From Theocolax elegans (lineage: Eukaryota > Arthropoda > Insecta > Hymenoptera > Cerocephalidae), in assembly GCA_026168455.1 (NCBI GenBank), contig CM047430.1, positions 72,021,044 to 72,085,043 of the forward strand: 64,000 nucleotides of DNA, read 5' to 3'. The notes below the pieces were generated by a model. It did not search any database. It was not told the origin of the DNA and saw nothing but the letters and a program-made list of their open reading frames with translations. Positions within the stretch are counted from its first letter, which is position 1. Each line of letters begins with the position of its first letter. This document shows positions 36,937 through 51,060 of this stretch, piece by piece. The translations under genes and the position numbers were made by a program.

Positions 36937-39301
36937 CGCTCTCTGTCCTGTCTACACACATGTAGAGTCTGCTCCCTCTCAATATTCATCCCCGTTCCCT
37001 TCTTACGCGCCACACACACACACACACGCGCGCGCACATCGTTCGTTGTGATTCACACTACTAGGACGTCGACGGAGACGGCGACGACGACGGCGACGAC
37101 GACGACGACCCTATATACCGTATATATAGCTTTCTATTCTTAGATGTCAATATTTCGTCAACTATACAGCCCGCCCAACACGCAACAATGGCCATATAAA
37201 CGTGTGTGTGTGCGTGCGCGCGTGTACGTGACTGTCTGTGTGCTCCGGCGCACATATACACTACACCAAGGCACGAGGGGAAGGATACGTAGAGGGAGCC
37301 CTATTCATTAAGTTATGCACCGACAATCATCGCGCGCGATCGTCTACTGCACGGTGAGACAGACCGAATTTCCATGCGCACCTCCTTGTAGTATATGTGT
37401 TTCTTGAAAAAAATAAAATATGCATATAGGTATATATAAACGTATAAAAACGTCGACGCGACTCCTTTTCTTTCCCTCTTATGTATATATATTGTATCGG
37501 TTGGTTTACTAAACCTATGTGTATATATATATCGATATAACGCTCACATAGATAACAAGGTATTGCGTCATCGAATTTTTGGTTTTTTTTCTCATTCTTA
37601 TACGCTACATACATATATAAATACGATAAACCGAGAGAGTTTCATCGTAATTTTCTCTCTCTCTCTCTCTCTCTTCGTACAGTCGTGACGACACGTTTGT
37701 TATATTCACACATACACGCGATGATGTCACGAAAATCGTCGATACTTTTTTTACATCGATGTTTTTATATATTGTACGTGTAGTGTGTGTATGTGTGTGC
37801 AGTGTGTATCCGAAACTCGTATCGAGTTTAAATATTTTTGAAACGCGAGACGACGACGTTTACTTCTCCTTCTTCTACATTATCGTTGAATAATTGTCAC
37901 GTTGGTTATCATCCTTACGCGATGACGTATGTACGATTTTTCTTTTTTTTTTCTTTTTTTTTTCGTCGTTTTCGTTTATGTAAGAACAAAAATTGTACGT
38001 TCGTCAAGATCGTAAACGCTTACTCGACGGATAATACTAATGCCGAAACGATTTTGTTTACCTTTTTTTTCCGTTTCGAGAGTTACATATTATGCGTGTA
38101 TATATCATACATACACACACAGTGTATACACTCAGCAAGAATTGAAAGGAAAAAATAGTGGGGAGTTCTTATAATACACTCGAGGAGGAATTGCCGAAAA
38201 ATTGAATAGTATAACGGAGGGGATCGGTATAACAAATAATTATATCGTAACGTAAAACTTATTATACATCCTGCAGCGTTTAACAAATACTACACATATT
38301 CATCGACATGTGTGTGTATGTGTGTATGTGTGTTAGTATACTCGAAAAGAGAAAAACAACAGGTATAGTTCAAAAGAAAAAATTTAACTAATTTTATGAA
38401 CGGGTGATATATATTCAATACCAACTTTTAATGCTCTTCCGCTGTATTAAAGAATCACTGTATGTATATGTATATGACGCGAAATATACGTATATATGTA
38501 AGCATTTGGTTTTTTCTCTTTTCATCGATTTAGAAAATTTTAATCGCACGATAAGATGAAAAGCGTGTACTGTATATACACATATAGGTATATACGCGGA
38601 CGGCGTATAAATATAGGTATAATTAATAAGATATTACAAGGCTACGCAATATTCCCAATCCAAAGTACAATTATTTCAATTAGACCTGTCTCCTTGGTGC
38701 CGATGCGCGCTTAATGGACCTTTAGCTATATAAATACATATATATATACATGCGAGATCGAGGATATTACCGATCGCGACAATAACAACAAAAAAAGGAG
38801 AAGAAGCATAAGAAGAAAGAGAAGGAACGAGGATAAGTAGAAAATTAATTTCACGACGATGAAGAATAATACTATATACACTTTTTCTATCCTCTTTACA
38901 TTTTCCTTCGACTCTTTTTTTTCTTTTTTTCTTTTTCTTTCCGTCTAGCATATGCGATGCGTCGACATGGTCTACCCAACTGCTGCGCTTCCTTCGCACA
39001 CGCACGCACGCACGCGCACACACACGTAGACGCTGAATGTCGCGGTTCGAGGCCGTGTGCGAGAGATCGAGTTGCTGCGCGCACCCGAGGAATCGATGTT
39101 TTCCTTAAACGTATGACTCGTGGATGACACGAGTGCGCACTTACGGCAGGAAGTCACGTTTATATATCCATATTACATGTATATAGACACACAAACACAC
39201 ACACACACGAATCTTCGAGACGCGTGGGCTAATAAGGAAATAAACAATGAGTGCCCATACTGACGATAATCCAAATTGATTAGATTTAATTGATTCGTTC
39301 G

Positions 39302-39303
<2 letters not shown>

Positions 39304-39334
<31 letters not shown>
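39304..39334. repeat. (CT)n microsatellite
   Basis: Pure CT run. Confidence 0.95.
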
Positions 39335-39337
<3 letters not shown>

Positions 39338-40164
39338 ACTTCTGCATACTATATCTATGTGAGTGCGTGTATTTTTATTCTCATTTCTCGCCCTCGTAAA
39401 GAGTATATGTGTGTGCGCCCGCACGTTTTACTGACTTCTTCGATTCGGAGGTCGAAGTGTCTGGAAATTAAATTTTAGTATGTATGGATCTGTAACTCGA
39501 CGATCGTGTCTCTTTATATAGTTCTATACATATGTGATCGATTGCAAACTTGTCGATGTACGGTTTTAGGTAAATACTTTACGCAAAATATGTGATTGTT
39601 TGATCTTCTTCCTTAACGTATATATTTACATCTTATAACGATCTATGATATAGAAGTTTTCACAGTTCGATAATCAATAACGTATATTAAATAATAACAT
39701 CAATTATTCAATAGTGGAGAATATTTGGTGAACGTTAGTAAATGTTGATACACGACGATATAATGCGAAATTCTCATTTTTTTTCAGTTTCTTTTTTACT
39801 CTCAACAAGTATTATTGACTTGACGAAGAAAAATGATGTGTAGATAAAAATAATGCATTTCATAATAACAGATGAAAATAATAATGTACATTTTTAGTCC
39901 AATGAAAATACGAGGTTTTTTCTACGATTCGAACGAATCGAAGTATTGTCAATTGTTTCAATAGATTAATTAATAACAAATCGTTCGAACGATTATTCAA
40001 CTGTCGATTTGAAAAATGTTCGTGTTCGGAAAGTAAACACTGATTGGATTAACAGACACTTTTAATTTGACGAAACTCACTTGGACCAAGTGAATAGGCA
40101 GACTTAACTTTACTTTTCTTCTTCAAGTATTGAATATATTCGAAAAGAACTTAGAATACACGTC

Positions 40165-40205
<41 letters not shown>

Positions 40206-41208
40206 AGTAATTCCGTAAAAAATTGCACAATCGATATCTGATAAAACGATCGCGTTCGGCAACCCGTGGATTTATATAGTCGAGACAGATAATAAATTAT
40301 TAGAAACAAAATAAAATAAAAAATGTATCGACGAACTTTGCGCGGGCATCCTCGCTGCGAACGCGTTAACAACGTTTTTTTATAAACATTTCGTCGGACA
40401 ATCTATAGATGTACATTGTAATATAGCGCGTCCTCTTTTAATAGACTATGTCGTCGGTGAATTTCGTCCCTGGATACAAAGAAACACCTCATACACATAT
40501 ACGACCACGGTAATAATTGCATTGAAGCGCATCATCAGAAAGTTTATATATATATACTGCATATATATACCGAAGAAGAAGAAGAAGAGAGAAGAGAGAA
40601 GAAAACATAGTTTCAACTAGTCGCACAATTACAAAGGTCGCGTATATATATAGGTATAGGTGTACGTGTGTCTGTGTGTGTGTGTGCGCGCGTGTGTGAG
40701 TATAATGGAAAAGTTAAGTAAGTTAAATGCAAATTACCTTTATTTACCGAGTGTATACTGGTATAATTACGAAACAATTTTTACGCTTCTTTGTTCTTAT
40801 ACACATACACCGACACTCGGGTGTACAGACACATTCGTATAATATATACGAGGCTGTTTGTTATAAGTTCATGCGCCGGGTGTACAAGGGAGGGGGAGAA
40901 AAGAATAAAAAGAACGAGAGCGCGAGTGTTTGATCGAGTTCACCAGTTTCAACCAATTAATCGGAAATATAGATTTCCTTTTCTCTTCTCTTCTTCTCGT
41001 GGAAAATCTATGCGCGTTCTACAAATCGAGAGAGAGAGAGAGAGAGAGAGCCGTGAAAAATTAGCGTGTATTACATTACATGAAAGAAGATAATACAATT
41101 TAATCAATGACGTCAAATTATTTTCAAATATTTGTACATAATATAGATGGTATAGGTGAGATCTACCTATGTGTATATAAGATGAGGGACGATCGACACT
41201 TTCGTGTG

Positions 41209-41239
<31 letters not shown>

Positions 41240-41521
41240 GTTTATATATACGTGTGTCCAAGTGTTGGTATGTACACGTCAATTACAATCCAAGTGAAAC
41301 GATCGCGCTCACATCATGTGTATAGATGTATACACGAAAAACTGTGTGTGTGTACGTACACTTCCCTTCCAGCCAACAATCATAAGTAGTAAATTTCGCA
41401 CGATTGCGAAAGCCATTGTTATTTCGCTTGGGCATTTGCATACACAGCCAGACGTGCGCGCGCGCGCGCTCCAAGTGCGCTCAGCCTTGAAAAACTTCAT
41501 CGTCGACTCTCTGTGTGTATA

Positions 41522-41525
<4 letters not shown>

Positions 41526-41574
<49 letters not shown>
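41526..41574. repeat. (TG)n microsatellite
   Basis: About twenty-four uninterrupted TG units. Confidence 0.97.
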
Positions 41575-41575
<1 letters not shown>

Positions 41576-42229
41576 TACGTATACACGTCTTCTCGGTCTG
41601 CATTCTTCGAGAACCGGAACACACGTATACCTGTGTATGTGAGTGCGCGCACCGCGGGTAAACAAATGTTGAACTTACGACGGAAAAAAATCGAAATTTG
41701 TCTCCGGAGAGGAAAGGACTGTTCATTGGCTATGTAATAAAAAAAAAGAGAGAAAAGAAAGAAGACGTAAATGTTATAGAGAGTAGATACGGATGCCGAT
41801 GTGTGTATATAAGGCGTATTAATAATGATGTCAGCTAAGGAATATTACGCAAAACGGTAATCTTATCGTCCGTTAAGCGATAACGGTATCCTGGACGACG
41901 AGAAGAACAATATCGCCCTTATGAAAACCGAGTCAATGGGATCGGTCTACGTGACGCGGAGCCACCATCGCTCCTCTCTTTCTTTCTCTCTCCTCTCTCT
42001 CTCTCTCTCTCTTTGGGTCTCCCAGACTCTTCGAGGATCGTCGACGCGTCGACATCGTCGTCATATAGACTCCCAGAACCACACTCTCGCATTTCTCACG
42101 CTTTTGTACCAATATCGATTCTCCGCGTCTTGGTCGTACTTTTGCCGTTTCTCTCTCTCTCTCTCTCTCTCTCTATACCTGTGTGTTCTCCCGGGTGTGT
42201 GTCTGTGAGTGTCTGTGTACCTCTACCTT

Positions 42230-42262
<33 letters not shown>

Positions 42263-42401
42263 AGAGCTCTTTCGACACCCTACCTCCTCTCTCTTTCTTT
42301 TTTTACCTTCTTCCGTTTCTGCCTTTTTTCACATTCTTCTCCCGACCCTCTCCCCCTCGCCGCGTATATAGTCGCCGGCGCGTTCGCTTCTCAAGTACCT
42401 G

Positions 42402-42402
42402 T

Positions 42403-42469
<67 letters not shown>
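42402..42469. repeat. (AC)n followed by (ACGC)n compound microsatellite
   Basis: An AC run to 42430 is followed by ten ACGC units. Confidence 0.95.
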
Positions 42470-42698
42470 TACATATACACTTCGACCAAATTATTTGATA
42501 AGTTGAAGGACGTTTAAAGCAAATTGTAGACGGGGAAAAAATAATGTAATCCTATATAACGTGTGTGACTCGCGGTGGGAATTAAAAATAAAAATTACCT
42601 AAACTATATAGATGCATTGGGGCCAGCGTTAATAATGTTGCGTTTGCATTCATATATATACATATATAGTCGGGGTACTATTAATCACGCGAAAAGGA

Positions 42699-42837
<139 letters not shown>

Positions 42838-45800
42838 TAACCTTACGTACAATACGTCTGTATACGTGTACTTGTACATGCACGTAAAAAATATCCATCC
42901 ACGCTTCGATTACTCTTTTTTTTTTGTTCTCTCATAAAACACGCTGTGCGCGCTTATCAATCTTTCTTACTTTTACACAAACACACACACACGCGCGTAT
43001 AATTATTTTATTTTTCACTTTTCATCGATAAATTACAATTTCTTTCTTTTAATTACTAATCGTTATTGGCAAAATTGAGAAAAAGAAAAAGCAATTGGTT
43101 AAATTTACGTTAAAAAAAAAGATTCATATTTAACAATTAATACGTGTAAATCGAAAGACAATTTGACAGTTAATTTAGAGATGTCAAATTACGCGATACA
43201 CGAATGTGTATGCACGTGTGAAAATAGTAGTACCCGCGAAGTTACAAAGTGTAAATTTATATAATTTACAAAACATTTCACGATAAATTCCATACATTTT
43301 TTTTAGTAGGTCGACGTATAACCAATTGTAAATATACAAAATGTATCGACGAGTATACGTGATTTAAGATGGACTGCAGGCCAACCTGTAGCAACCGTTT
43401 TAATTCCAATAATTGCACCGTGAAATTTAATACGAATTACGTTCCCCCGTTTGATTGTGAACACACCCTAACAAAATTCTTTCGACCTCGTTGCCGCGTA
43501 ATATTTTTAATACGTGGGTGCGCGTTTCATCCATATAACACACGCACGATCGTGCACACTTAAGCGCGTAGATAACAACAAATATATATAGACACACACA
43601 CATATATGTTTAAAGATTCGATACTTATATATTTAAATAATTCGTAAACGAATGCTGCGTCGTTCGGAATATTTTATTGCCGCACCGGCTTCATAATACT
43701 AGTGTATGTGTGTGCGTGTGTACCATAAATATATATATATATATATGTATATATTAAGTGCAAACAGCGAGTCGCAATAATTATGTGTGGATTAAAATAG
43801 ATTTTACTAGTTTTTCGTAGATACTACACTCCTTGATAAAGCGTTTATTTCCTTTTCCTTTTTTCGGTTCGAAGTATACAGAATGCACTCGTTATATTTT
43901 TTTATATTAACTCCGCAATGATTAAAACCGCGCTTAACTTTTTTCATTAACGTTCGTTCGGTATTATACTTACATTTATTTCAGCCGAAAGAGTATATGT
44001 ATGTATATAAGCGTGTACGAAGAAGATAAGATTGTTTTTCTTTTTCTTCTTGTTTTTCGCCTTTTCACTATATTTTATATACATCGGGTTCGTTAATTTT
44101 AAATGCAATATATTAAAATTGAAATAATCGTCGTGACATAATTAGAATTATTATCGCGTGTGTATTTGTATATATATATAAAAAACTATTGTTTTTTGAT
44201 GGCGTAACTCCTGTATGTATATATATGTACATGTATAGGCATAGTTTAAAAGGTCTTGTGTATGCTCAATATGAAACTTTCACATGATTCACCATCGGCG
44301 ATAACGGAAGTAAAAAAATTATCGGTTTCCTCCGCGCGAGATTCTCATCGTACGAGTATACACAAATGCACATGCATCAAACGGTTGGCTCAACGAGAAA
44401 AGTACAGAAAAACATCGTATATACCTAAATCAGAAAATAACGAGAAAAATTTAAAGGAGATACATTTTTGCGAAAAGTAAAAAAGAAAGAAATGCACGTC
44501 TCAGGGCTAAGATAAACAATTAACCGCAAAAGGTAACGACAATAATTACATACACACATACGCTGCACATGCACATGTATATTATACGTATTGCTGCGCA
44601 CAAGCGCCGGTCGTCACATCTCTCTCTCTCTCTTCTCTTGCGCATTTATGTTTTTTTCTCCCTCCCTCCCTCCCTCCTACCCTGTCGTTACGCACGTGCA
44701 CAGCCTCGCGGCGGCAGGTATACCCACACACACGCGCACACATACAAACACACGCACACAGAGACACAATAGAGAATCCGCGAGTCTCTCGCGTTATAAA
44801 GCCCGAGGCCCCCTCCCTCCCTCCCTCCTCCGCCACCTCCTCCTCCGGCCGATTGCATAAGCTACGATTTAAAGTCCATTACCGAGCTCTGTGGCGATTT
44901 TCGTGTCTCTCGACGTCGTGTGTGTCTGTGTGCTTTGACTTTTTGACTTTTTACCAAAAGGATTCCTCTCATTTCTTTTTTCCTTCTCCCTGCCCGTGTA
45001 CGTGTGCGTAAGAGATGTATATCGAAAACGACAAAGTTTTGCAAGGCACGGGCACACGAAAACCGAATATTCGAGACGGAGCGGAGGAAAGAAATGTTTT
45101 TTTTTTGTAGAAAAGGAACGTATCTCGCGTGTTGTGTGAGTGTGTCGGTGTGCACATCGACGCCTTAAACCGCGTAATTTCGGCACGCGCCGCGTGTCTC
45201 CCTCTCCCTCCTTCTCTCTTTTTCTCTGTCTCGACGTTACTCAAGAATCGAGAGTATAACCGAGGATTCGTCATTGAACGTATGTATTCGCAAGGACTTT
45301 TATCTGTCTCTCTCTCTCTCTCTGTCTGGCTGTGTGTATGTGCCTGTACATACGCGTGTCTCGTTCGGAGAGAAACAAAAAAAAAATCGCGTAAAATTAG
45401 GCGTTACATAAAATCTCTCGCAATTGATTATATTTTCTTCGTCCCGATATTTTCGTGTGTATTTTAACGGCGCGCACGTATCCACGAAAGAGCCAATACA
45501 TGCAGGAAATACATTGAAACGGAACGCGCTAGATCGTGCGAAATGTATATGTGTACATCGATGAGAGGGGAAAAGAGAGGCTCTCGTATTCTCGCGTTTG
45601 GTGAAATTAATTTTTGTTTGCGCAACGATCGCATGACCTTTTTGCGGATGATAGTGTATATATATATATAAGCGAACAGCCGCGATATACCCTGTATATA
45701 TATATATTTTAATACAGATAACGCCCGTTTGACTTTGACTGTATATAGACGTACGTATATACTTAAGCGGTTTGTTAACGACAACCTTCCTATTCCTTTA

Positions 45801-46235
45801 AAGTTTATAAATAATATACTTATTCCGATTAGACAATGTGTAACAATCTCTCGCGCATGCCTCTTCATCTTTACAATTCCACTGTTCTTTTTTGCTATTT
45901 CAAAAATAACCATATATAACGTCCGATATACATTAAGAGAGCGATATGTAATGTAAGTATATACAAACAACACGCGTCATCGTGTATAATTCCGTGGTAT
46001 AAGTAATACCGAAGGAAATCGAATTGCAAAGTGAACTCTGCGCAATTCTATTTCTACGGAATAATCGTAGAAAAGGGTCAATCCAAAGATGCAAATGTTC
46101 CGCATCACGGTCTTATGTACACATACACCGAACGCGAGTTAAAATCGGTCCTCGAGCGGAATGTATAGTCGATTCGCGCGAAGATCAACCTCGTTGCGCT
46201 GAAAACCAACCGATCACAACAAACGATAAGCACAC

Positions 46236-46279
<44 letters not shown>

Positions 46280-46871
46280 AAAAAGAAAGTATCGTATACA
46301 CGATAATATGTATATGTACATATGTATATATACACGATATACACCGGGTGCGTAATTCCCAAATATAGAAAATCTCACTACGAGCGCGCCGCGTTTGTGT
46401 GTGTGTGTGTGTGTCTGTGTGTACATAGTAAAATATAATCACGTTCTAAGTTACCCACTATTTCGGTAGCGTTGCTCCATTATTTTTAGCCGCGTGCGTT
46501 TATTTCGGGCACGCGGGATATCGTACATTCGTCGTATATATCTATGTATACGTGTATGTAATAATATTCAAATGATCAACCAAGCGGCGAAAAAAAAATA
46601 CAAATAAGGGAAAGAGCGTTTGAAAAGCGACCGCGAATGTGTATAGAAGTAAGTATAATAAAGTTACGCGGAAATCTACGATGGAAACATCTGACCGAAG
46701 GGGGGTCAACGACGCATCGGCAGACCTTTTTTCGCGGGAAATTTAAATCGAGGAATCCAACGCAACGACGCGTCTTCCTTTTGGGAGTAACGAACGAATG
46801 TTGTTTAAACACGATAAGGTACTAGATGTAGATGTGATGTTATATACTTATGAGAAAGAGTGTCTACTCAC

Positions 46872-47230
46872 TGGCGAAATCCATCCAACGATCGGTTTGT
46901 CCCTTTCTCTTGGAGGTGTTGCGAGTTGCGTAGCTACCTCCTCTCCTCTCGTAATCCGAAAGTCATTGAGACAAAAGGTTGAGTGAACAAACGGAAAGAT
47001 GAAGAAAAAAACGGAGAATTAGGAAACGTAGAGGCTGCAGAAAGTCACAATTCACAACACGGTTGTCTTCGTCTTCGACGTCTTCACCGCACCGACAATC
47101 ACTTTGTGCGCGAGAGGAGAAATCGTACACGTCGCGCCTCTCTCCTCCGCATTACATTATCCTCTCTCGGCACCTTCGGTGCACACAGTCACTAACCACT
47201 CGAGTACGTGTTTGCACGTATCAACCAAAT
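46872..47230 (-). other. Candidate 5' exon of a minus-strand transcript
   Basis: On the minus strand a strong donor, GATTTCGCCA|GTGAGTAGAC, sits at 46872/46871, and the DNA to its right is CpG-rich, as at a promoter. An ATG at 46884-46882 would give only 13 coding bases (MDFA plus one base). That phase does not join directly to tna exon a, which needs phase 0, so at least one exon would have to lie between, or the exon is untranslated. The right end is arbitrary. Confidence 0.25.
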
Positions 47231-48240
47231 ATTATACTAATTATATAATAATATTAAATAAATAAATAAATAAATACAAATTCACACTTGTACACGTGGG
47301 ATCACGAGTCAAAACAGTCCGTGGATACAATAACAACAACGAGAACGATCGAGCGGTTAAAAATTGTTACTGTTACTTGCGAGCGTTTGTGTGTGTGTGT
47401 GTGTGAGTGTGCGGGGTACGTGGGTGGGTAAACACGCGCACTGTCCCGAAAAGGCGAAGGGTTGAAGGATCGAGCGTCGGGTGTACGCGCGCCGAGATCG
47501 CGACAGGAGTCTAACACGGAGAGCAGGAGCAGGAACGCGCGTGTTAGGATTCGCGGGCCGATTGACGGCCTACCGCTCACGGATGAACGTGCGGCGCTTC
47601 ATCGGACTGGTGGCCGGAAGAAACGTCAAAACGCGCGCGTTTCACTCGCTCGACCCCCACCACCGTGCGAGCGTCGAGTTGCCGCCGTCGCCGTCGCCGC
47701 CGCCGCTGCCGCTGCCTCTGCCGCCGACGCCACCACACTCTGCTATTTTCTCGTGGTCTCTCTCGCACTCGTTACTGGCCCCTTCGTACCCTCGCGCTCT
47801 CGCTCTCCTTTCTCTCGTTCGGTTCGGTTCGGTTCGGCGGCCCCCCACCACCGTCGCCACCACCACTACCACCACTACCACCACCACCACTACTACACGG
47901 GAGAGGGAGCAGGGAGCCGAAGCAGGCAGGCAGAGCAGTAGCACGTAGCACTACCAGTTACCACAGTGTGTGCCTATGGTCGTCGTCTCTCGGTCGTCCG
48001 ACCTCTCTCTCGCTCGCTCGCGCGCTCGTTGTAACACACCGATCCCACGCTCCGGGTTTACGTGTGTGCGCGGGCGAGGGAGAGAGAGGGAGGACGGCGG
48101 TGGCATGCGCCTTGCGCGGTGGAGGGAGGGAGGGAAGGGGGGGGGGGTTCGAGAGAGGGAGAGACCGGACAGAGACAGATGCGTTATGAGTAAGAGAGGA
48201 GCCCCAAAACGAGTAAGAAGTATATACGTATCTGTCTCTC

Positions 48241-48244
<4 letters not shown>

Positions 48245-48275
<31 letters not shown>

Positions 48276-48978
48276 CTCGCTGCGTAGAGACAGCACCAAC
48301 ACCGAGTCGGGAGGAAGGTGTGCGTTATATAGGGTATTGGTGTATATATGGTATATAGCATGTACCCTCTCTCCCTCCGGAGGCACACGCGCTCGCGCTC
48401 TTGGCACGACACGACGCGGCGGCGGCGGCGGCGGCAACGTTTCTTTCTCTCGGGTGGAATCCGGCTCTCTCCCTCGCTCTCCCTCGCTCTCTTTACGCCG
48501 ACGTTCAAGTATTTTCTTCCCCTCTCGTAATGCGGGAGACCAAGAGAGACCGAGAGAGACCGAGAGAAGCTTCTCTCTCTCGACCTCGCCCCCTACCACA
48601 GCTTGGGTTCGCCTGCTCGCACGCGCGCTCTCTCGTCTGTGTGCGTCTATCCTAACCCCCCCCCCCTCCCCTCTCTCGCTCGCGCTCTCTCACTCACTCT
48701 CTCGGTGTGTACGAACTACGAGCGCCTTTATTTATACCCAACGGTCGTGCCGGCTCGCTACCGACGGAGCGAGGGAGAGAGAGAGTGAGAGAGCAGAGCA
48801 GAGCCTCGTCCTTTGCTCCATCATTTGGCAGCAACAAACCGACTTATTGTCGGGGACCCGATGCGTCGCACCTTCTCCCCTCCCCTCCCCCTTCCTCCTG
48901 CCCACCGTACCAGCTCGTTCGCTCTCTCTCTCTCCCTCGAGCTGCACTCGAAGAGCGCGCAAAATTTCCTTCTGCCCT
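48245..48978 (+). repeat. Tandem duplication, copy 1
   Basis: A 734 bp unit starting in a CT run and ending CTTCTGCCCT. It includes a (GGC)n stretch near 48418, a C-homopolymer near 48655 and AGAGACCGAGAGAGACCGAG. Copy 2 follows immediately and no internal difference was noticed. Confidence 0.95.
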
Positions 48979-49712
48979 ACTCTCTCTCTCTCTCTCTCTC
49001 TCTCTGCCTCTCGCTGCGTAGAGACAGCACCAACACCGAGTCGGGAGGAAGGTGTGCGTTATATAGGGTATTGGTGTATATATGGTATATAGCATGTACC
49101 CTCTCTCCCTCCGGAGGCACACGCGCTCGCGCTCTTGGCACGACACGACGCGGCGGCGGCGGCGGCGGCAACGTTTCTTTCTCTCGGGTGGAATCCGGCT
49201 CTCTCCCTCGCTCTCCCTCGCTCTCTTTACGCCGACGTTCAAGTATTTTCTTCCCCTCTCGTAATGCGGGAGACCAAGAGAGACCGAGAGAGACCGAGAG
49301 AAGCTTCTCTCTCTCGACCTCGCCCCCTACCACAGCTTGGGTTCGCCTGCTCGCACGCGCGCTCTCTCGTCTGTGTGCGTCTATCCTAACCCCCCCCCCC
49401 TCCCCTCTCTCGCTCGCGCTCTCTCACTCACTCTCTCGGTGTGTACGAACTACGAGCGCCTTTATTTATACCCAACGGTCGTGCCGGCTCGCTACCGACG
49501 GAGCGAGGGAGAGAGAGAGTGAGAGAGCAGAGCAGAGCCTCGTCCTTTGCTCCATCATTTGGCAGCAACAAACCGACTTATTGTCGGGGACCCGATGCGT
49601 CGCACCTTCTCCCCTCCCCTCCCCCTTCCTCCTGCCCACCGTACCAGCTCGTTCGCTCTCTCTCTCTCCCTCGAGCTGCACTCGAAGAGCGCGCAAAATT
49701 TCCTTCTGCCCT
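48979..49712 (+). repeat. Tandem duplication, copy 2
   Basis: Same sequence as copy 1 shifted by 734 bases; translated frames in the two copies are residue-identical. Only the length of the CT run at the junction differs (about 27 versus 25 bases). Confidence 0.95.
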
Positions 49713-49813
49713 TCCTCGCTCGTGTATATACATACATGCATACCCCTGTTATCGCCGGAGACGCTGTTTGGGGTGCCACCGGATAGATCGATTTGGATTG
49801 GCTTACGTATGTT

Positions 49814-49818
<5 letters not shown>

Positions 49819-49849
<31 letters not shown>
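49819..49849. repeat. (CT)n microsatellite
   Basis: Pure CT run at the right side of the CpG-rich island. Confidence 0.93.
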
Positions 49850-49851
<2 letters not shown>

Positions 49852-49987
49852 TCTCTCCACGTACATGCCCTTTTTTTTCTTCTCTTCTCTCAGCTCTCTC
49901 TCTCTTTCCGAAAAGGGGAAGTACGCAGTAAGTTGTCCGCGCGAGAAAATACGTCGCACTCGGTCGGTGGTGCTATGTATATACCGC

Positions 49988-50018
<31 letters not shown>

Positions 50019-50344
50019 TTGCTTTCCGGTGAAGGGGGAGGGGGGAGAGAGATTTTTTCACCGAGAGTCGGGGCGTGCGGTCGAAAGCTCCGAAAGCTTT
50101 GCGAGGGCTGAAAAGATAATTCGGATTTTGCGAACGTTGATTATGCACCTGTTGCGGTGTACACTCCTTTTTTTCTCTCTCTCTCTCCCTCCCCCCCCTC
50201 TCTCTCTCGTACTCGCCTCCCGCCCACGTCGACTATGATCCTCGAATAATTAAATATTATTTTACTATTACTCCGTATATACTGTTCCATTTACTTTTCT
50301 TTTTAATATTCTACTATATTATTTCGAATTTTCTTCGTATTATA

Positions 50345-50375
50345 AATTATTATTATTATTATTATTATTATTATT
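50345..50375. repeat. (TTA)n microsatellite
   Basis: About ten ATT units. Confidence 0.93.
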
Positions 50376-50459
50376 TTTCGTAAATTCTAATAAAAATTTG
50401 TAATATTTAAAAGACTTCTTTACTACGAACTTCTTGGAGAGAAAAATTATTCATTTGTA

Positions 50460-51060
50460 TAAGGGGATGCGAGAGTCAAGTTGCTTAGATCTACCTAAAA
50501 AATCCCAAAAATTTTAAAACCCAATTTTACCAAATATCAGAAAGATTTCAGAGATATTGTTTTTGATTTTTACGTAATAATTATTAGTTGATTATTAGTT
50601 AATTAATTATATATAGTACGTTCATGTAACTTAGCAAAAAATTTAAACAGTATAATACTGACTATTTCGATTGGTCGATTAGTTTATGTAAAATGAATAT
50701 TATAGGAGCGAGATGTTTGTGTGTGTATATATATATATATAATTGAAGTTGTTACCACTTTATATATTGCGTCATCTATTATTTTATTAAGATGTTTTTA
50801 TATAAAGGGTTTAATCCCGTGTATTTTATTTAATAAAATATGTAAATATAACCATTTTTGACCGGTACTTTCTTTGATTTATCACAATTAATAAATTATA
50901 AAAAATTCACTGATTGTCTTAAAAAAGAACGCAACACCCTTATGTGATCGTTTTTTATTTAGATAAATTGAATTCCTCGTTTAGTTAATTAATAAAAAAT
51001 AAATCATTTTTCCGTATCCTAGGTTTCACGTTTTACTAAAGACAAATACCGTCAAAATTT
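50460..51060. repeat. Divergent AT-rich dispersed repeat, copy 1
   Basis: Shares ordered, diverged blocks with 58376-59480: GGGGATGCGAGAGTCAAGTT with GGGGATGTGATAACCAAATT, AAAAAATTCACTGATTGTCTT with AAAAAATTCACAGAGTATCTT, and GATAAATTGAATTCCTCGTTT with GATAAATTGAATCCCTCGTTT. No coding sequence was recognised. Confidence 0.65.

Larger units (their letters stand above)
47000..50240. promoter_or_regulatory. CpG-rich island, candidate promoter region
   Basis: GC-rich, CpG-dense DNA in an otherwise AT-rich window, with GCC/GCT, ACC and GGC repeats and many GA/CT tracts. It includes the 734 bp tandem duplication. Its position upstream of tna exon a fits a tna promoter, but neither start site nor direction can be read directly. 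Confidence 0.4.

Noticed and set aside
42403..42470. CRISPR-like periodic array
   Set aside because: A compound AC/ACGC microsatellite without unique spacers, in a eukaryotic genome.
46872..46884. ATG GAT TTC GCC A|GTGAGT as the true tonalli start exon
   Set aside because: The phase left at the donor (one base) does not fit the phase-0 entry of exon a, and MDFA does not match the ZMIZ N-terminus. Kept only as a low-confidence untranslated exon.
48813..49931. A 372-codon plus-strand open frame
   Set aside because: Its length comes from the 734 bp tandem duplication and CT tracts. The product is Ser/Leu/Arg/Pro low-complexity.
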